Positions 20,217-29,538 of a stretch of DNA of 64,000 bases are shown here, one piece after another. The stretch spans positions 3,906,001-3,970,000 of the forward strand of contig OZ038385.1 of the NCBI GenBank assembly GCA_964036045.1. The letters run 5' to 3'. How positions within the stretch are numbered: the first letter of the stretch is position 1; every line of letters starts with the position of its first letter. Below the pieces are notes generated by a model. That model made no database searches, had not been told where the DNA came from, and saw only the letters and a program-made list of their open reading frames with translations. Both the position numbers and the translations under genes were made by a program. The stretch comes from Eutreptiella sp. 'Long Island Sound 2002' (taxonomy: Eukaryota; Euglenozoa; Euglenophyceae; Eutreptiales; Eutreptiaceae).

Positions 20217-22229
20217 CTATAGGCACCCATCCAGTCGTGCCTCAGGCACAACAATTCGGTCCTCGTAGAAGAGGTACTGATTGTTTTTATACCACTGGTG
20301 CCCGTCAATGACACGGGGTTCGAGACCAGTGCTGAGGGTTTGGAGAATTTCTTCATACTCTGACTGATAGTCGGTTAGACTCCAACCCTCCAGGATTCCA
20401 GCAGTGCGCATGGACGGGTCAAGCTGGACATCGATACGCTGGAAAGCCTCTTTGGCGAGCGCCTCAGAGCTCTCACCAATAAGCGCATCGAAGTTGTTGC
20501 GCGATGTATAGTCAGACAGTTCATTCTTAATCCCGGGGATGTGATGCACTGTCAGCCTGAACTGGCTCAGGTAAGTCCACCAACGTTTTAGCTTTGCTTT
20601 TTCTGGTGGTGGGCCCTTCTGAAAAGACTTCACAGGCTCCTGGTCACACAGCCAGACAATAGGGTTAGATCCCAGAAGTCGGGATTGTGACCATAGCACC
20701 AACATACCGGCCAGGAGTTCCTGGTCATAGGTGCTGTAGTTGGAACGCGCTTGGTTCCATTTCCAATTCCAGTGTCCCAGTGGCACCAGTCGCCACTCAC
20801 TGGTAGGATAGTCATGTTTAAACGAACCATCACGGTTCAGTCCAGTAGTACAATAATGGCAGTGGGTTAGTTCAGCGGGGTTAAGCTCCTGCCATTGGTA
20901 GATCGTACCACCCCCCCCTACATCACTGGCATCAGTGATCAGGACTATCTCGCCCTCAGGGCGGGGCACTCCCAGGCAGTTGGAGGAGGCAATCTTCTTC
21001 TTCAACTCCTGGAAACACTCTTCCTCTCTGGAGGTCCACCTCCAGGGAGTAGTTTTCTTGATCAGGTCAGTGAGGGGTGCAGAGGAGTACGTAAAATTGT
21101 GGATGTGACGCCGATAGAAATTACAGGCGCCCACAAAACTCCTCACATCGTGTAGACCCTTCTTAGGGTCATCGCGAATCTGCATGTCCTGTAGGGGCTG
21201 CATCTTAGACGCGGCTGGTTTCCACCAGCCGTACCCCACGTCGAAACCCAAATACTCCATCTCCTCTTTCATAAACTCGCATTTTTCGAGTTTGATTCGG
21301 AGATGGTTTTCTTGACAGACAATGAAAAATTCCCGGAGGAGAAGGACGTGGTCCTCTTTGGTATTAGTACCCAAACTCACGTCGTCGATGTGAGCCTCCA
21401 TTTCTGCACCCCGAGAAATCAACTCTTGTACTAGAGGCCTGCGCCTCAGTATGTACAAAATTTTGTTCATAAGCTCCTGGAAGAGCGCTGGGGCATTAGC
21501 CACCCCGAAAGGCATAACCTTCCACTTGAAGACACGACCCTTAGGGGTTATAAAGGCAAGCAGCTCTTGAGCTGCGGCGGTTAGGTCAACCTGCCAGAAA
21601 CCAGAGCGTTTGTCCATTTTGGTCTTATACCTGCATTTGGCAATACGCTCCAGGGTGTTTTCCATGTTAGGAATACTCCCTGAGTGGTTCTGGGTTTTCT
21701 TGTTGACCTCACCATAGTCAACAACCAGTGGTAGGGCAGTCGACCCTGGTTTAGCAACAAGGAAACAGGGACTGCAGTGATGGGGATAGTCCCCGTGTTT
21801 ATACTCTTCAACGAGGCCAGCATCAATGCATTCTTGGATCTGGCGCTCGATTTCTTCAACCTGTTCCTGTGGAGCGGGATAGGGACGACGCCTCACTCGC
21901 GTCTTTTCGAATTCTGGTTTCAATTTCAGGTCCATCTGGACCAGTTTCTTACAAGAAAGGGGAGGCGGCAAGGCGCCGAACACCTCCTCATAGGTTACCA
22001 GCAGTTTCTTCAGCCGGGGGTCAAGGTTAAGACTCTCGAGTTTCTGAAGGAAATCCTCCTCAGCATGGAGGTTGCTTTTTCCATGTTCTTTCTTTTCATG
22101 CCGATCAGCAGTTTCGGCTGGCACAGTACCATCGTCCCACTCAGGGGGACATTGCTGCCCATAGTGTAGAGAATACACTAGAGGTATCTCAGGATCAGGC
22201 AGCGTATAGGACTCATCGTCCTCCTCAGA
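20217..22229 (-). CDS. pol: pol part 2: reverse transcriptase and RNase H, Ty3-A copy 2
   Basis: Copies element RNA into DNA in the particle. Numbering from the Met at 22178: RT about 80-315, with LVVDYGEV at 151, FWQVDLTAA at 194, MPFGVANAPALF at 222 and the catalytic HIDD at 263-266 (a variant of YxDD). RNase H about 410-562, with D416 (ITDAS), E487 (DQELL), D512 (CDQEP) and D556 (ELSDY). The 17 codons upstream to 22229 continue the same frame after a TGA that is TGG in copy 1. No frameshift. The TAG at 20217-20219 ends this block. Confidence 0.88.
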   Translation of the reverse strand, partial: SEEDDESYTLPDPEIPLVYSLHYGQQCPPEWDDGTVPAETADRHEKKEHGKSNLHAEEDFLQKLESLNLDPRLKKLLVTYEEVFGALPPPLSCKKLVQMDLKLKPEFEKTRVRRRPYPAPQEQVEEIERQIQECIDAGLVEEYKHGDYPHHCSPCFLVAKPGSTALPLVVDYGEVNKKTQNHSGSIPNMENTLERIAKCRYKTKMDKRSGFWQVDLTAAAQELLAFITPKGRVFKWKVMPFGVANAPALFQELMNKILYILRRRPLVQELISRGAEMEAHIDDVSLGTNTKEDHVLLLREFFIVCQENHLRIKLEKCEFMKEEMEYLGFDVGYGWWKPAASKMQPLQDMQIRDDPKKGLHDVRSFVGACNFYRRHIHNFTYSSAPLTDLIKKTTPWRWTSREEECFQELKKKIASSNCLGVPRPEGEIVLITDASDVGGGGTIYQWQELNPAELTHCHYCTTGLNRDGSFKHDYPTSEWRLVPLGHWNWKWNQARSNYSTYDQELLAGMLVLWSQSRLLGSNPIVWLCDQEPVKSFQKGPPPEKAKLKRWWTYLSQFRLTVHHIPGIKNELSDYTSRNNFDALIGESSEALAKEAFQRIDVQLDPSMRTAGILEGWSLTDYQSEYEEILQTLSTGLEPRVIDGHQWYKNNQYLFYEDRIVVPEARLDGCL

Positions 22230-23627
22230 TCAGATGGAGTATTTCCAGGTCTGTCTGAGGTATTGCAGCCGCTCCTGGCGTTCAATACCTTCGGCCTTCA
22301 GGTACAACAGCCGCCAAAGTTCTTGAGTGTCATGCTCAGACAATGGCATGTTATTAGCAGCAGGCCGCGCCAGAGCATCAGCACTCGAGGCCACGGGTTC
22401 ACCTGTGTGCATAGGCTGCATGTGTAGCACTGGCTTCCCAACAGGGGAAGCGGGTTCAGAGGTTGACTCTAGATCTACCTCCTCTAGCAACAGCTGGGCT
22501 AGGAAAGCACTATGTTTTAGGTCAACACAGCTGGGATCAACAGAGGGAATAGTGCTGGCGATCTCAGACAGTTGGTCGTCAGCATCCTCTTTTACAGCTG
22601 CAGGTTCCAGATAGTCATCAGGAGACTCACACCCTGTAAGTGTGGCAGATAGGTGCTCAGGAGATCGATTTTTGAGATCATAAAGGGTCAGCCCATGATT
22701 TTCGGCCATGACCTCTTTTAGTAGCACCTGGTCTAGGTCACACAGGGGTACAGGATTGAGAGGTCCATCGACGATGGACAGAAAACTGGCCCACTCAGGG
22801 GCCTGCATAGCTGTGTCTGAGTCCTCAGGCACATAGATGGGGCCGTCGGGGAGTTGCACTGTTCCCACGGTCATTCGATCTAGCATACGGCGCCAGTAAG
22901 CTTGTTCACCAGAGCAACCCCAGTCAGGGGTGCACATAACAACCCTTCCTCCCTCATAAGCGATTTTGGTTAGAACCTTCGCGAGCAGGGAGAAGGGAGG
23001 GTTAGCATACGCTAGGCCCATTGCTTTCCAGAAGAAACGGAAAGCATTGTTTAAATGTTTCGAGCAGTACAACTGCATGATGTGCTGTTGTTGGCTCGCA
23101 AACAATTCCACCTGGATCTCATCCAGGTTTACCTGAAGGGCCGCCAGTCCATTTTCAAGAATGTGACGGGCCAGTTGGTAGTTTTCAGTACGATAGTTCG
23201 TCTTGGCTGCGTAGCACAGCCCAGACTCTTTTCGTCCTGACAGCTCCAAAGGAACGGAGAATAGCCCACTGCCAAAGTCGCAGTGCAAAGAGTAAGGACG
23301 CTGTAGGGACAGCATTTTTACCTGGGGGTTTCTTCTTAGAAAGTCGGTGCCAATGACGATGTCAAAGGCGTCAGTGTCCAACACTCTGCAGTGTTGGGTC
23401 ACGGTTTCGTCGCCCAGACATATGGTCACATCGACCCCCCCCAAGGAATGGATGGTACACCCATCCCCTACTCTTATGCCCACGGTCTTAGTTTTCCTGA
23501 AAGTTTTAAGCAGGCGCCGGGCCACTATGGAAAGTGTTGCACCGGTATCAAGCACTGCTCGAAAAACCTGATCCCCGATTTTCACGAGGATCCAGAAAAC
23601 CAAGTCCTCCTCTTCGGAGCCGCCCCC
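22230..23627 (-). CDS. pol: pol part 1: aspartic protease and Dam-like domain, Ty3-A copy 2
   Basis: Follows the gag TAG in frame: GGGSEEEDL, then the protease. Numbering from the Met at 23603: VLDTGATLSIVA with catalytic DTGA at 19-22 and IGTDFL at 84-89, a complete retropepsin. A Dam-like domain follows at about 140-262 (23186-22818) with VELFAS 165-170 and NPPF 201-204. The rest (about 290-457) is acidic and connects to RT. It ends at TGA 22230-22232, where copy 1 has TGG, so this stop is a late mutation. Confidence 0.85.
   Translation of the reverse strand, partial: GGGSEEEDLVFWILVKIGDQVFRAVLDTGATLSIVARRLLKTFRKTKTVGIRVGDGCTIHSLGGVDVTICLGDETVTQHCRVLDTDAFDIVIGTDFLRRNPQVKMLSLQRPYSLHCDFGSGLFSVPLELSGRKESGLCYAAKTNYRTENYQLARHILENGLAALQVNLDEIQVELFASQQQHIMQLYCSKHLNNAFRFFWKAMGLAYANPPFSLLAKVLTKIAYEGGRVVMCTPDWGCSGEQAYWRRMLDRMTVGTVQLPDGPIYVPEDSDTAMQAPEWASFLSIVDGPLNPVPLCDLDQVLLKEVMAENHGLTLYDLKNRSPEHLSATLTGCESPDDYLEPAAVKEDADDQLSEIASTIPSVDPSCVDLKHSAFLAQLLLEEVDLESTSEPASPVGKPVLHMQPMHTGEPVASSADALARPAANNMPLSEHDTQELWRLLYLKAEGIERQERLQYLRQTWKYSI
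22818..23186 (-). other. Dam-like N6-adenine methyltransferase domain (copy 2)
   Basis: Domain-level entry. Order: helix ENYQLARHILENGL; strand and VELFAS; Cys-containing loop; FFWKAMGLAYANPPFSLLAKVL with the NPPF tetrad at 23003-22992; then GGRVVMCTPDWG, YWRRML, and VQLPDGPIYVP. Phage-type Dam enzymes have this layout, with (D/N)PP(Y/F) as the adenine-binding loop. DIRS-type retroelements are known to carry such a domain after RT; here it sits before RT in a Ty3-type pol. Whether it binds SAM is unproven. Confidence 0.6.
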
Positions 23628-25820
23628 CTATTCCTCATCAGGGAATTTCACATCCACCCCTGCAGCCATGAGGGACTTGGCCATCCAGGCCAAGCGCCTC
23701 TTCTTAGAATTATTCCCCTCAGGGGTAGCGTTATCCCCTTGGGGGCGTTTCTTGGGGTCAACTGCGGGAGCGGGTGTAGCAGCAGGAGTGGGTGTAGCAA
23801 CGGGCGCTGATGAGCGCCTCTGGGGTTTAGGGGGTCCAGTTTTGCCACCCCCTTTGCCACCTCCTTGACCACCTTTATCCCCGTTCGGGGGATTTTTTGC
23901 GGGCGTCTGGGTCTTCTGGCGCTCCGCCTCCTGACGCTTGAGTTTGTCACTCTCGCGTTTCTTGATGTGGCATTCGTCCTCGTAGTGACGACGTTTGCCA
24001 CAGTAACCACAGGTGATGGTACACCTGAAATGGTCCTGATGGGTCACCTGTTTCCCATCTTTGGTGTGCTGCTGACGTTTCATCTGCAGCATACAGCCAC
24101 TGCGGAGATCGCAGTCAGAGGCATGACAAGGTCCCCCCTTGTCATTGACAGGTCGGCAGTAAAACAGGGGGGGTGTGCCTGCATCAGGTTGAACCTCGTT
24201 CATGGCACGTAGGTTGCCCCTCCCTTTACCACCTCCCTGGTTGGTGTTAGTGGGATTTTTATGCCCCTTCCCTTCGCCACGTTCGGGGGTAGGGGTACCA
24301 CCTCGTCCCAAATGCTTCTTGAGGAATTTCTCCATGTGGGAGTCATTCTCTCTCTCAAGAGCTAGCTCAATCAAGAGATCCACCAGTTCATCGTAACAGT
24401 GGGTCTTGCTCTTCCTCTCAGAGGTGGAGTGGCAATCATCCCACGTACGCTGGGGGATGTTACTCATGAGCCACAGGTGGGGCTCAGTGGCTCCGTAGGA
24501 GCCCACATTCATCCTCGAAAACAAGTACTCCAAGTCGCACACATACTCAGAAATTCGCGCAGCGGATGGAAACTCAGGGAGCATAGGTAGCTCCTCGATC
24601 TGTGTGCGTACGCTGAGGTCAGTCTCATAGACTGGGAATGTTTTCTCCAACCTCAGGAGTACCTCTGCCCAGGTAGAACAGGTTTTCACAATCTGTTTAA
24701 CCTGTTTTTGCAAAAACTTCTTTTTGCATGAGCGTTTTAGCAGTGAACATTTGGTGGCCACATCCACATGGGATTGGCCAGTCAACAAAAGGAACTCTGC
24801 AAATTCTTCTGCCCATTCGGGCAGATTTTTGGGGTCGAACTCCGGCAGTTCCAGCTGGATGTTCGCCTGGGCGATTGGTCTGCCCGTCTTCCCACCCCCC
24901 GGAGTTAGGCCTGTAGGCGACACGCCGGCAAGAGGTGCCAGGGCTGACAGGCCTCTTCTCTCGATCTCTGTGACAGGCACGTCCTGTAGATCAGCCATAG
25001 GCACTGTCCTGGCACGGGGGTGAAAGGGGCTGGGGCAGGTAACCTTAGGCAACAGCCTTGAGACCCTTGATCTCTTGAGATCTTCGGCCAGGGTACTCAG
25101 TCCTGGAGAGAGAGAGGGCAACTCTGGCTTGGGTAAGGGTTCTGCAATACCCAGTTTAGCCTTAATGGCCTCCGATAGGGCCGTCACATCTGGATCTTCT
25201 GATCCAGACAGGAGTTTGGCCAACAGCTCGGCCGTGTGATCCAGGGCACCGTAGGTTGGCCTTGGATGATGCTGTTCTTCGACTCGTGTTGGGCCCACTT
25301 CGGGAGCCCTTGGGGTTGGACAACATGGTCTTGGATACTCAGGTCTTAGTCGTCTCGGCAGGGATGCAGTGGACGGAGGACCAGAGTGTGCGTAGGACCC
25401 TAGGTCTGTACGTGGTATGGATCCATGTACAGCCAATGGCTCCTCTCCATCTTCCCCACGGATGGATTTGTAGTACTCGTCATGTAGGATGTACTCATCC
25501 ATCTTCTTCTTCAGCTCCTCATACTCCTCAGGTCCTTCAATGGCAGTTGAGGATGAAGCTGGACAATTTGATCTTGATATTGAGGCAGCTACACGTCTGT
25601 GGAGGTGACTGTAGCTGTCTCCACCGTGTGCTGCTAAGGCCTCGGTGGTAAGGCCTTTATTCTCTTCCGCCCTTCTGCGTTCTGGATCTCCTTGGGACCC
25701 AGATGCGCCACTGAGATGATGTGGAGCTCGGTAAGGTGGTTCACTCATTGGGTGGGCCATGCTGCCCATTTGTACTTGGACAGTTCGGATAGGCCAGGTC
25801 CTGACGCTTGGCGTGGACAT
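23628..25820 (-). CDS. gag: gag polyprotein, Ty3-A copy 2
   Basis: 730 residues from an ATG at 25820, 71 bp inside the LTR end, to a TAG at 23628-23630. N-terminal third is low-complexity and Arg/Ser/Pro-rich. The middle is a helical capsid-like region (ELPEFDPKNLPEWAEEF, LLKRSCKKKFLQKQVKQ, EYVCDLEYLFSRMN). The C-terminal part has a Cys cluster and one zinc knuckle CGYCGKRRHYEDEC, followed by a Lys/Glu-rich, then Gly/Pro-rich tail. It forms the particle and packages RNA. Nearly identical to the gag at 56950-58489. The TAG is in frame with pol, which suggests readthrough makes Gag-Pol. Confidence 0.9.
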   Translation of the reverse strand: MSTPSVRTWPIRTVQVQMGSMAHPMSEPPYRAPHHLSGASGSQGDPERRRAEENKGLTTEALAAHGGDSYSHLHRRVAASISRSNCPASSSTAIEGPEEYEELKKKMDEYILHDEYYKSIRGEDGEEPLAVHGSIPRTDLGSYAHSGPPSTASLPRRLRPEYPRPCCPTPRAPEVGPTRVEEQHHPRPTYGALDHTAELLAKLLSGSEDPDVTALSEAIKAKLGIAEPLPKPELPSLSPGLSTLAEDLKRSRVSRLLPKVTCPSPFHPRARTVPMADLQDVPVTEIERRGLSALAPLAGVSPTGLTPGGGKTGRPIAQANIQLELPEFDPKNLPEWAEEFAEFLLLTGQSHVDVATKCSLLKRSCKKKFLQKQVKQIVKTCSTWAEVLLRLEKTFPVYETDLSVRTQIEELPMLPEFPSAARISEYVCDLEYLFSRMNVGSYGATEPHLWLMSNIPQRTWDDCHSTSERKSKTHCYDELVDLLIELALERENDSHMEKFLKKHLGRGGTPTPERGEGKGHKNPTNTNQGGGKGRGNLRAMNEVQPDAGTPPLFYCRPVNDKGGPCHASDCDLRSGCMLQMKRQQHTKDGKQVTHQDHFRCTITCGYCGKRRHYEDECHIKKRESDKLKRQEAERQKTQTPAKNPPNGDKGGQGGGKGGGKTGPPKPQRRSSAPVATPTPAATPAPAVDPKKRPQGDNATPEGNNSKKRRLAWMAKSLMAAGVDVKFPDEE

Positions 25821-25890
25821 GATGAACTTGTTGTTGAGCTTTTGTTCTGCACTTCTTCTCAGGGTCGGTTCAAAAGGTCACAAGGGACTG

Positions 25891-25902
25891 TCTCTGCTAC
25901 CG
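25891..25902 (-). other. Primer binding site of Ty3-A copy 2
   Basis: Minus strand CGGTAGCAGAGA next to the 5' LTR, matching the complement of the initiator-Met tRNA 3' end apart from the first base. Confidence 0.7.
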
Positions 25903-26612
25903 GAAAGATGTCCTTGCTTTATGCCCTAGATAGTTTGATGATGTCCTGCAGGTTTTGTAGTTGAAAACCCAAACCAAAGCAGCAAGTAGAGCAATAAGAG
26001 GATGTGGATCGAATCAATGATTGGTTTTGGAATCCAGTGTAACACAGAAGGGCTGCAGATGGACAAAGTAGGTTTATACACAAAGATTCAATCACAAATG
26101 GATAATACAAAAGATTTTATATGAAAATTGGTCTGACTCTTGCCTCAGAGATAGCAATAGGCACTTCATGTGCACTCTTTTGGGTGTAATGGTGCTGGTT
26201 AGGAATGTGGGGCATAGATGTCAGGACCACACAGAAAATGACTTGGCCAAGCAACTGAATTCAGAAACAGTTACAAAGTAGGACCACAATAAGTGGTAGA
26301 AACAATTGAGTATAGGGGTCTTGGGGTGGGAGACCACTAGGCTTAACCTCCAAGGCCAACAAGCATGAAATGCCTGATTTATTTTGGTATGTCCTCCATG
26401 AAGGAAGGTACCTCCGCTCAGTTGAGTGGTAGGGGTGAACTTCATGGGGGGGCTAGGGTCACAACCCTAGTTACTTTGAGAAAGTGTACTTTAGGCAACA
26501 AAAGAGAGATAAAAACACTTAAGTTTGTCTTAGCATCAACAAAAGGGTTTTAAGGGGGGCTTGGCCTGGATCAAGCCCTCCAAGAAAGACATGGCAGTGA
26601 CTTCTTCTTACT
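25902..26612 (-). repeat. 5' LTR of Ty3-A copy 2
   Basis: 711 bp, very similar to 15416-16126. Begins AGTAAGAAG on the minus strand at 26612. Confidence 0.9.
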
Positions 26613-26617
26613 CCCAG
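26613..26617. repeat. Target site duplication of Ty3-A copy 2, right (CCCAG)
   Basis: Pairs with 15411-15415. LINE ORF1 resumes directly after it. Confidence 0.85.
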
Positions 26618-28914
26618 CTTTGGCACACTTCCGGGGATGCCCCATTCACCCCACCCTACCGGACCTCGACGTCCCTGCCCACGATGCGTGGGCCGTCCAC
26701 ATCCTCGTGCCCCCAGAACACCGCGCCCAAAACGGGGGACGCGACGGCACGCGTCACCAAACAACTCCCCAACACCGCACTCCACTACGACATACCAACG
26801 TCAAACGTCATCGTCACCGACAACACGGGTCGCGACCACTACTACCTCCAGGCCACGCATGAGCGCTCCCCCGTCACCATATACACCTTCACCACCTACC
26901 CTGGCCTCCAGCCACCGCAACACCACCCCAATCGGGCATGGAAGCATCCACTACACGTTGCCCCGACCCCGCGCAAAAGGCCTGCCCACCACGCGCCCCC
27001 TCCCGCCGACAGCACCGCCCTCCACACAGCCCGCAGACGGGCCGCGGCACACCACCAAAACCGCCTGCTCCCACGCATCAACGCTGGACCCGGCACCGTC
27101 ACCGAGGCCACCCACAAAAGCACCTTGAACCTACTGGCCCGCAAGCTACGCCCCAAAATGGCACTGGAGGACACACTCTGGATATACTATGGCGAAAGCC
27201 GCACGGCACGGGTGGCGGACCTCCGCACCATCATCCCCTGCCACATCCAGCGCGCGGTAGGGCCCTTCACCGTGTACGCCGTACCGCACCCCATAACAGC
27301 CCAATGCACCCACTGCAACCCCCGGTGCGCGCTACCATGCGCAGGCGCTCTGCAGCAACTCCTGCCCACCCCTACCTACAGGGGGCGCATATACCTCGGC
27401 ACTATACCCGGGGACCCACACCCCTACCCCCTGCCCGCAGCGGACCGCCACCACGCCATACCGCTACACCTTGTCGAGCACCTGGCGGTGGGACCATCCC
27501 CCTTCCAGAAGCATCCCCCCCACACCCCATCCGACGGACGCCCCCCAGATGAGCCGACGCGCACCACACCTGGACCCAAACGCTCCATCGCACTCCTCAC
27601 CCTAAAGGCGGAAGCCACCATCCCCCGAGGCCTGGAGGGGGAAAACCACCTCATGGTGGAAGGGCTGACGGAACACGTCCTGATCGCAGCCATGTATGCC
27701 ACAGCGTCCGCCTCCCGCCTCTGGGAGGACCGCCCCTCCCCACCTCTAGCCCAGGCAGCGCAGGACGCCCCCGACACGGGCCCTACCGCCGAGGACACCC
27801 ACCAAATCCTCAACATGGGAGCACCCCGGAAGACCCACCTCCAAGTCCGCCCCATCCAGCTCGTCAGCTGGGACGCCATGGACGCCCCCCCGACCACCAC
27901 GGAGGTCCACATCCTCAAACACCGGGACACCTGGTGGACAGTGGAATGGGACGACGACGGCAAGGTCAGACGGGCAATGGCACACGCCCCCGACGATGAC
28001 GTCCCGCCCACACCACGCGGAGGGGACCGCTTGCGACTCGCCGCACGCGTCCCCCTCCCGGAGGCAGCCTGGGAAGCGCTGCACTACGCCCTCTACTGGG
28101 CGCAGGGGGCGCCAGAAGGCCCCCTCCCCCCGGAACGCACCCCAGCGTGGACACGCCACGCCACCCGCTACACGGCCCACATGCGCCGCCACGGAGCAGG
28201 CACCGGGCACCGGCTCCTCACCTGGCCCACGGACCCGCCGGACGCCCTGCAGGAGGCCAAGGAAGTGCTTGGCCTCATGACCAAGCGAGTGTTCCAGCTG
28301 AAGGACCCCGTCCCCACGTCCAAGCCCGACGTCCCAGCCGCCCGCGAGCACCCCGTGTTTGCACCGGTCCACGCACCTGTACAGCAGCCCCAGGGCGCAC
28401 CTCCCCAACAGGGACAACCCACTGCCCGGCATCGCCAAGGTGCGCAGAAGCGCAAGGCCCCCGCACAGGCCAAACCCGCGGCCAAGCCAAGAGCCAAGTC
28501 GAATAGCTGGACCAAAGAGGAAGCCGCTGCCCTGTATCCCGAATACGCCATCGGTACCCGGTGCAGCTGCCCTTCGAGTACGCCACGGCCGCGGGCCCCT
28601 CCAAGTGGATATGGGCCGCAGGGGAGGTCAAGCACCGGTACCTCGTCACCGGGGACCACCAGGGGTTCATCATCCACGTCAAGTGGGACCCGGCCACCCC
28701 CAACGACAAGAAGCTGGGGCGCACCATCGAACTCTGGCGAGACCGAACTGGTCCTGAGATGGTCCCCATGCAGCTGTGCACCCCCGACACGGAGCACCTC
28801 ACCGGCACCGAGTACACGGGCGAAGTCCACAATGCATGGCCCCTACCCCAGCCACAGAAGCGGAACCGCATGGTACCCGCAGCTCAGGGCGTCATTGACC
28901 TCCTCAACGCCTGA
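26618..28914 (+). pseudogene. LINE ORF1-like protein, main piece
   Basis: Continues the frame of 14659-15415 with no stop to about 28555, then shifts by one base into the frame that runs QLPFEYATAAGPSKW to a TGA at 28912-28914. No family recognised. A Cys cluster (CTHCNPRCALPC, about 27305-27340) could bind metal. Ordered stretches include KMALEDTLWIYYGES, HLQVRPIQLVSWDAMD and WWTVEWDDDGKVRRAM; a Lys/Arg/Ala-rich stretch (about 28440-28500) could bind nucleic acid. The frame after 28555 continues in phase into the endonuclease, so ORF1 and endonuclease may be one polyprotein. Confidence 0.55.
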
Positions 28915-29538
28915 CGGGGCCAGGGCCGGACACGGCCCGCCCCCCCAACTACCGGTCTCCAGAAACCGGCACCTGCGGAAGCCCACGCCCGCATCAACAT
29001 CCTCAACGAGTCTGCGGTCACCTACGACCCAACCAAGGCCGCCACACTGCAAGCCATGCCCGGGCCACACCCCCAAGGCGCAGACCTCCTGGGGTTCCTG
29101 GAGCAAGCCCTCCGCAGAGCGGACCAACCCGAACCAGCACCGATCCTGGACCCGGAGGGGAACAAATATCACGCCCACTGGCAACGGGGGGTGCCCCTCT
29201 ACCACAAGACGTCGGTCATGGTGCATGCCCACCCCAACCTTGGAGTGGATGGTTGCCTCGGAGCGTACGAGTGCGTGGGGCCCGGATGGCAGCTAAACGT
29301 GCTACTCACGCACGTCCCATTCGGGGAAGAGACCAAGGACTTCCTGGACACCCTGAGCCTGGCGTACCGCCAACTCTCCCTCCTGGCACCCACCATCATC
29401 ATAGGCGACCTAAACGCCGCCCCCACCGACGACGACCGCACCGGCCGACCCACAGCCACCGACATAGCTGTCTGCGACGCCATGCACCAACTGGGCCTCA
29501 CCGACCTCACGGCAGGACTCACCGGCACACCCTCCCAT
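28915..29538 (+). pseudogene. LINE apurinic-type endonuclease, N-terminal and central part
   Basis: Nicks target DNA for target-primed reverse transcription. Visible endonuclease/exonuclease/phosphatase-fold motifs: LLTHVPFG and IIIGDLNAAP (GDLN at 29404-29415), with upstream KTSVMVHAHP. The usual first motif with the metal-binding Glu is not clear in the stretch from 28915, which starts straight after a TGA and may be decayed. The domain is cut at 29538 by Ty3-B in the codons for GTPSH and resumes at 46412. Confidence 0.7.
29535..29538. repeat. Target site duplication of Ty3-B, left (CCAT)
   Basis: CCAT before the LTR is repeated at 46412-46415. If the LTR is taken to start at G29540, the duplication is 5 bp (CCATT, 29535-29539 and 46412-46416); the shared T makes this undecidable. 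Confidence 0.8.

Larger units (their letters stand above)
15416..26612 (-). mobile_element. Ty3-A copy 2, full-length Ty3/gypsy retrotransposon
   Basis: 11,197 bp, minus strand, with both 711-bp LTRs and a 5-bp CCCAG duplication. Gag to integrase is one frame from 25820 to 18837 with no frameshift and three in-frame stops: TAG at 23628-23630 (gag/pol boundary, also in copy 1), TGA at 22230-22232 (TGG in copy 1) and TAG at 20217-20219. A 2.7-kb non-coding stretch separates integrase from the 3' LTR. It is the most complete Ty3-A copy here and was probably active recently. Confidence 0.92.

Noticed and set aside
22230-22232. Recoding of TGA as Trp in the host
   Set aside because: Copy 1 has TGG at this codon and Trp is otherwise TGG throughout, so a point mutation is simpler.
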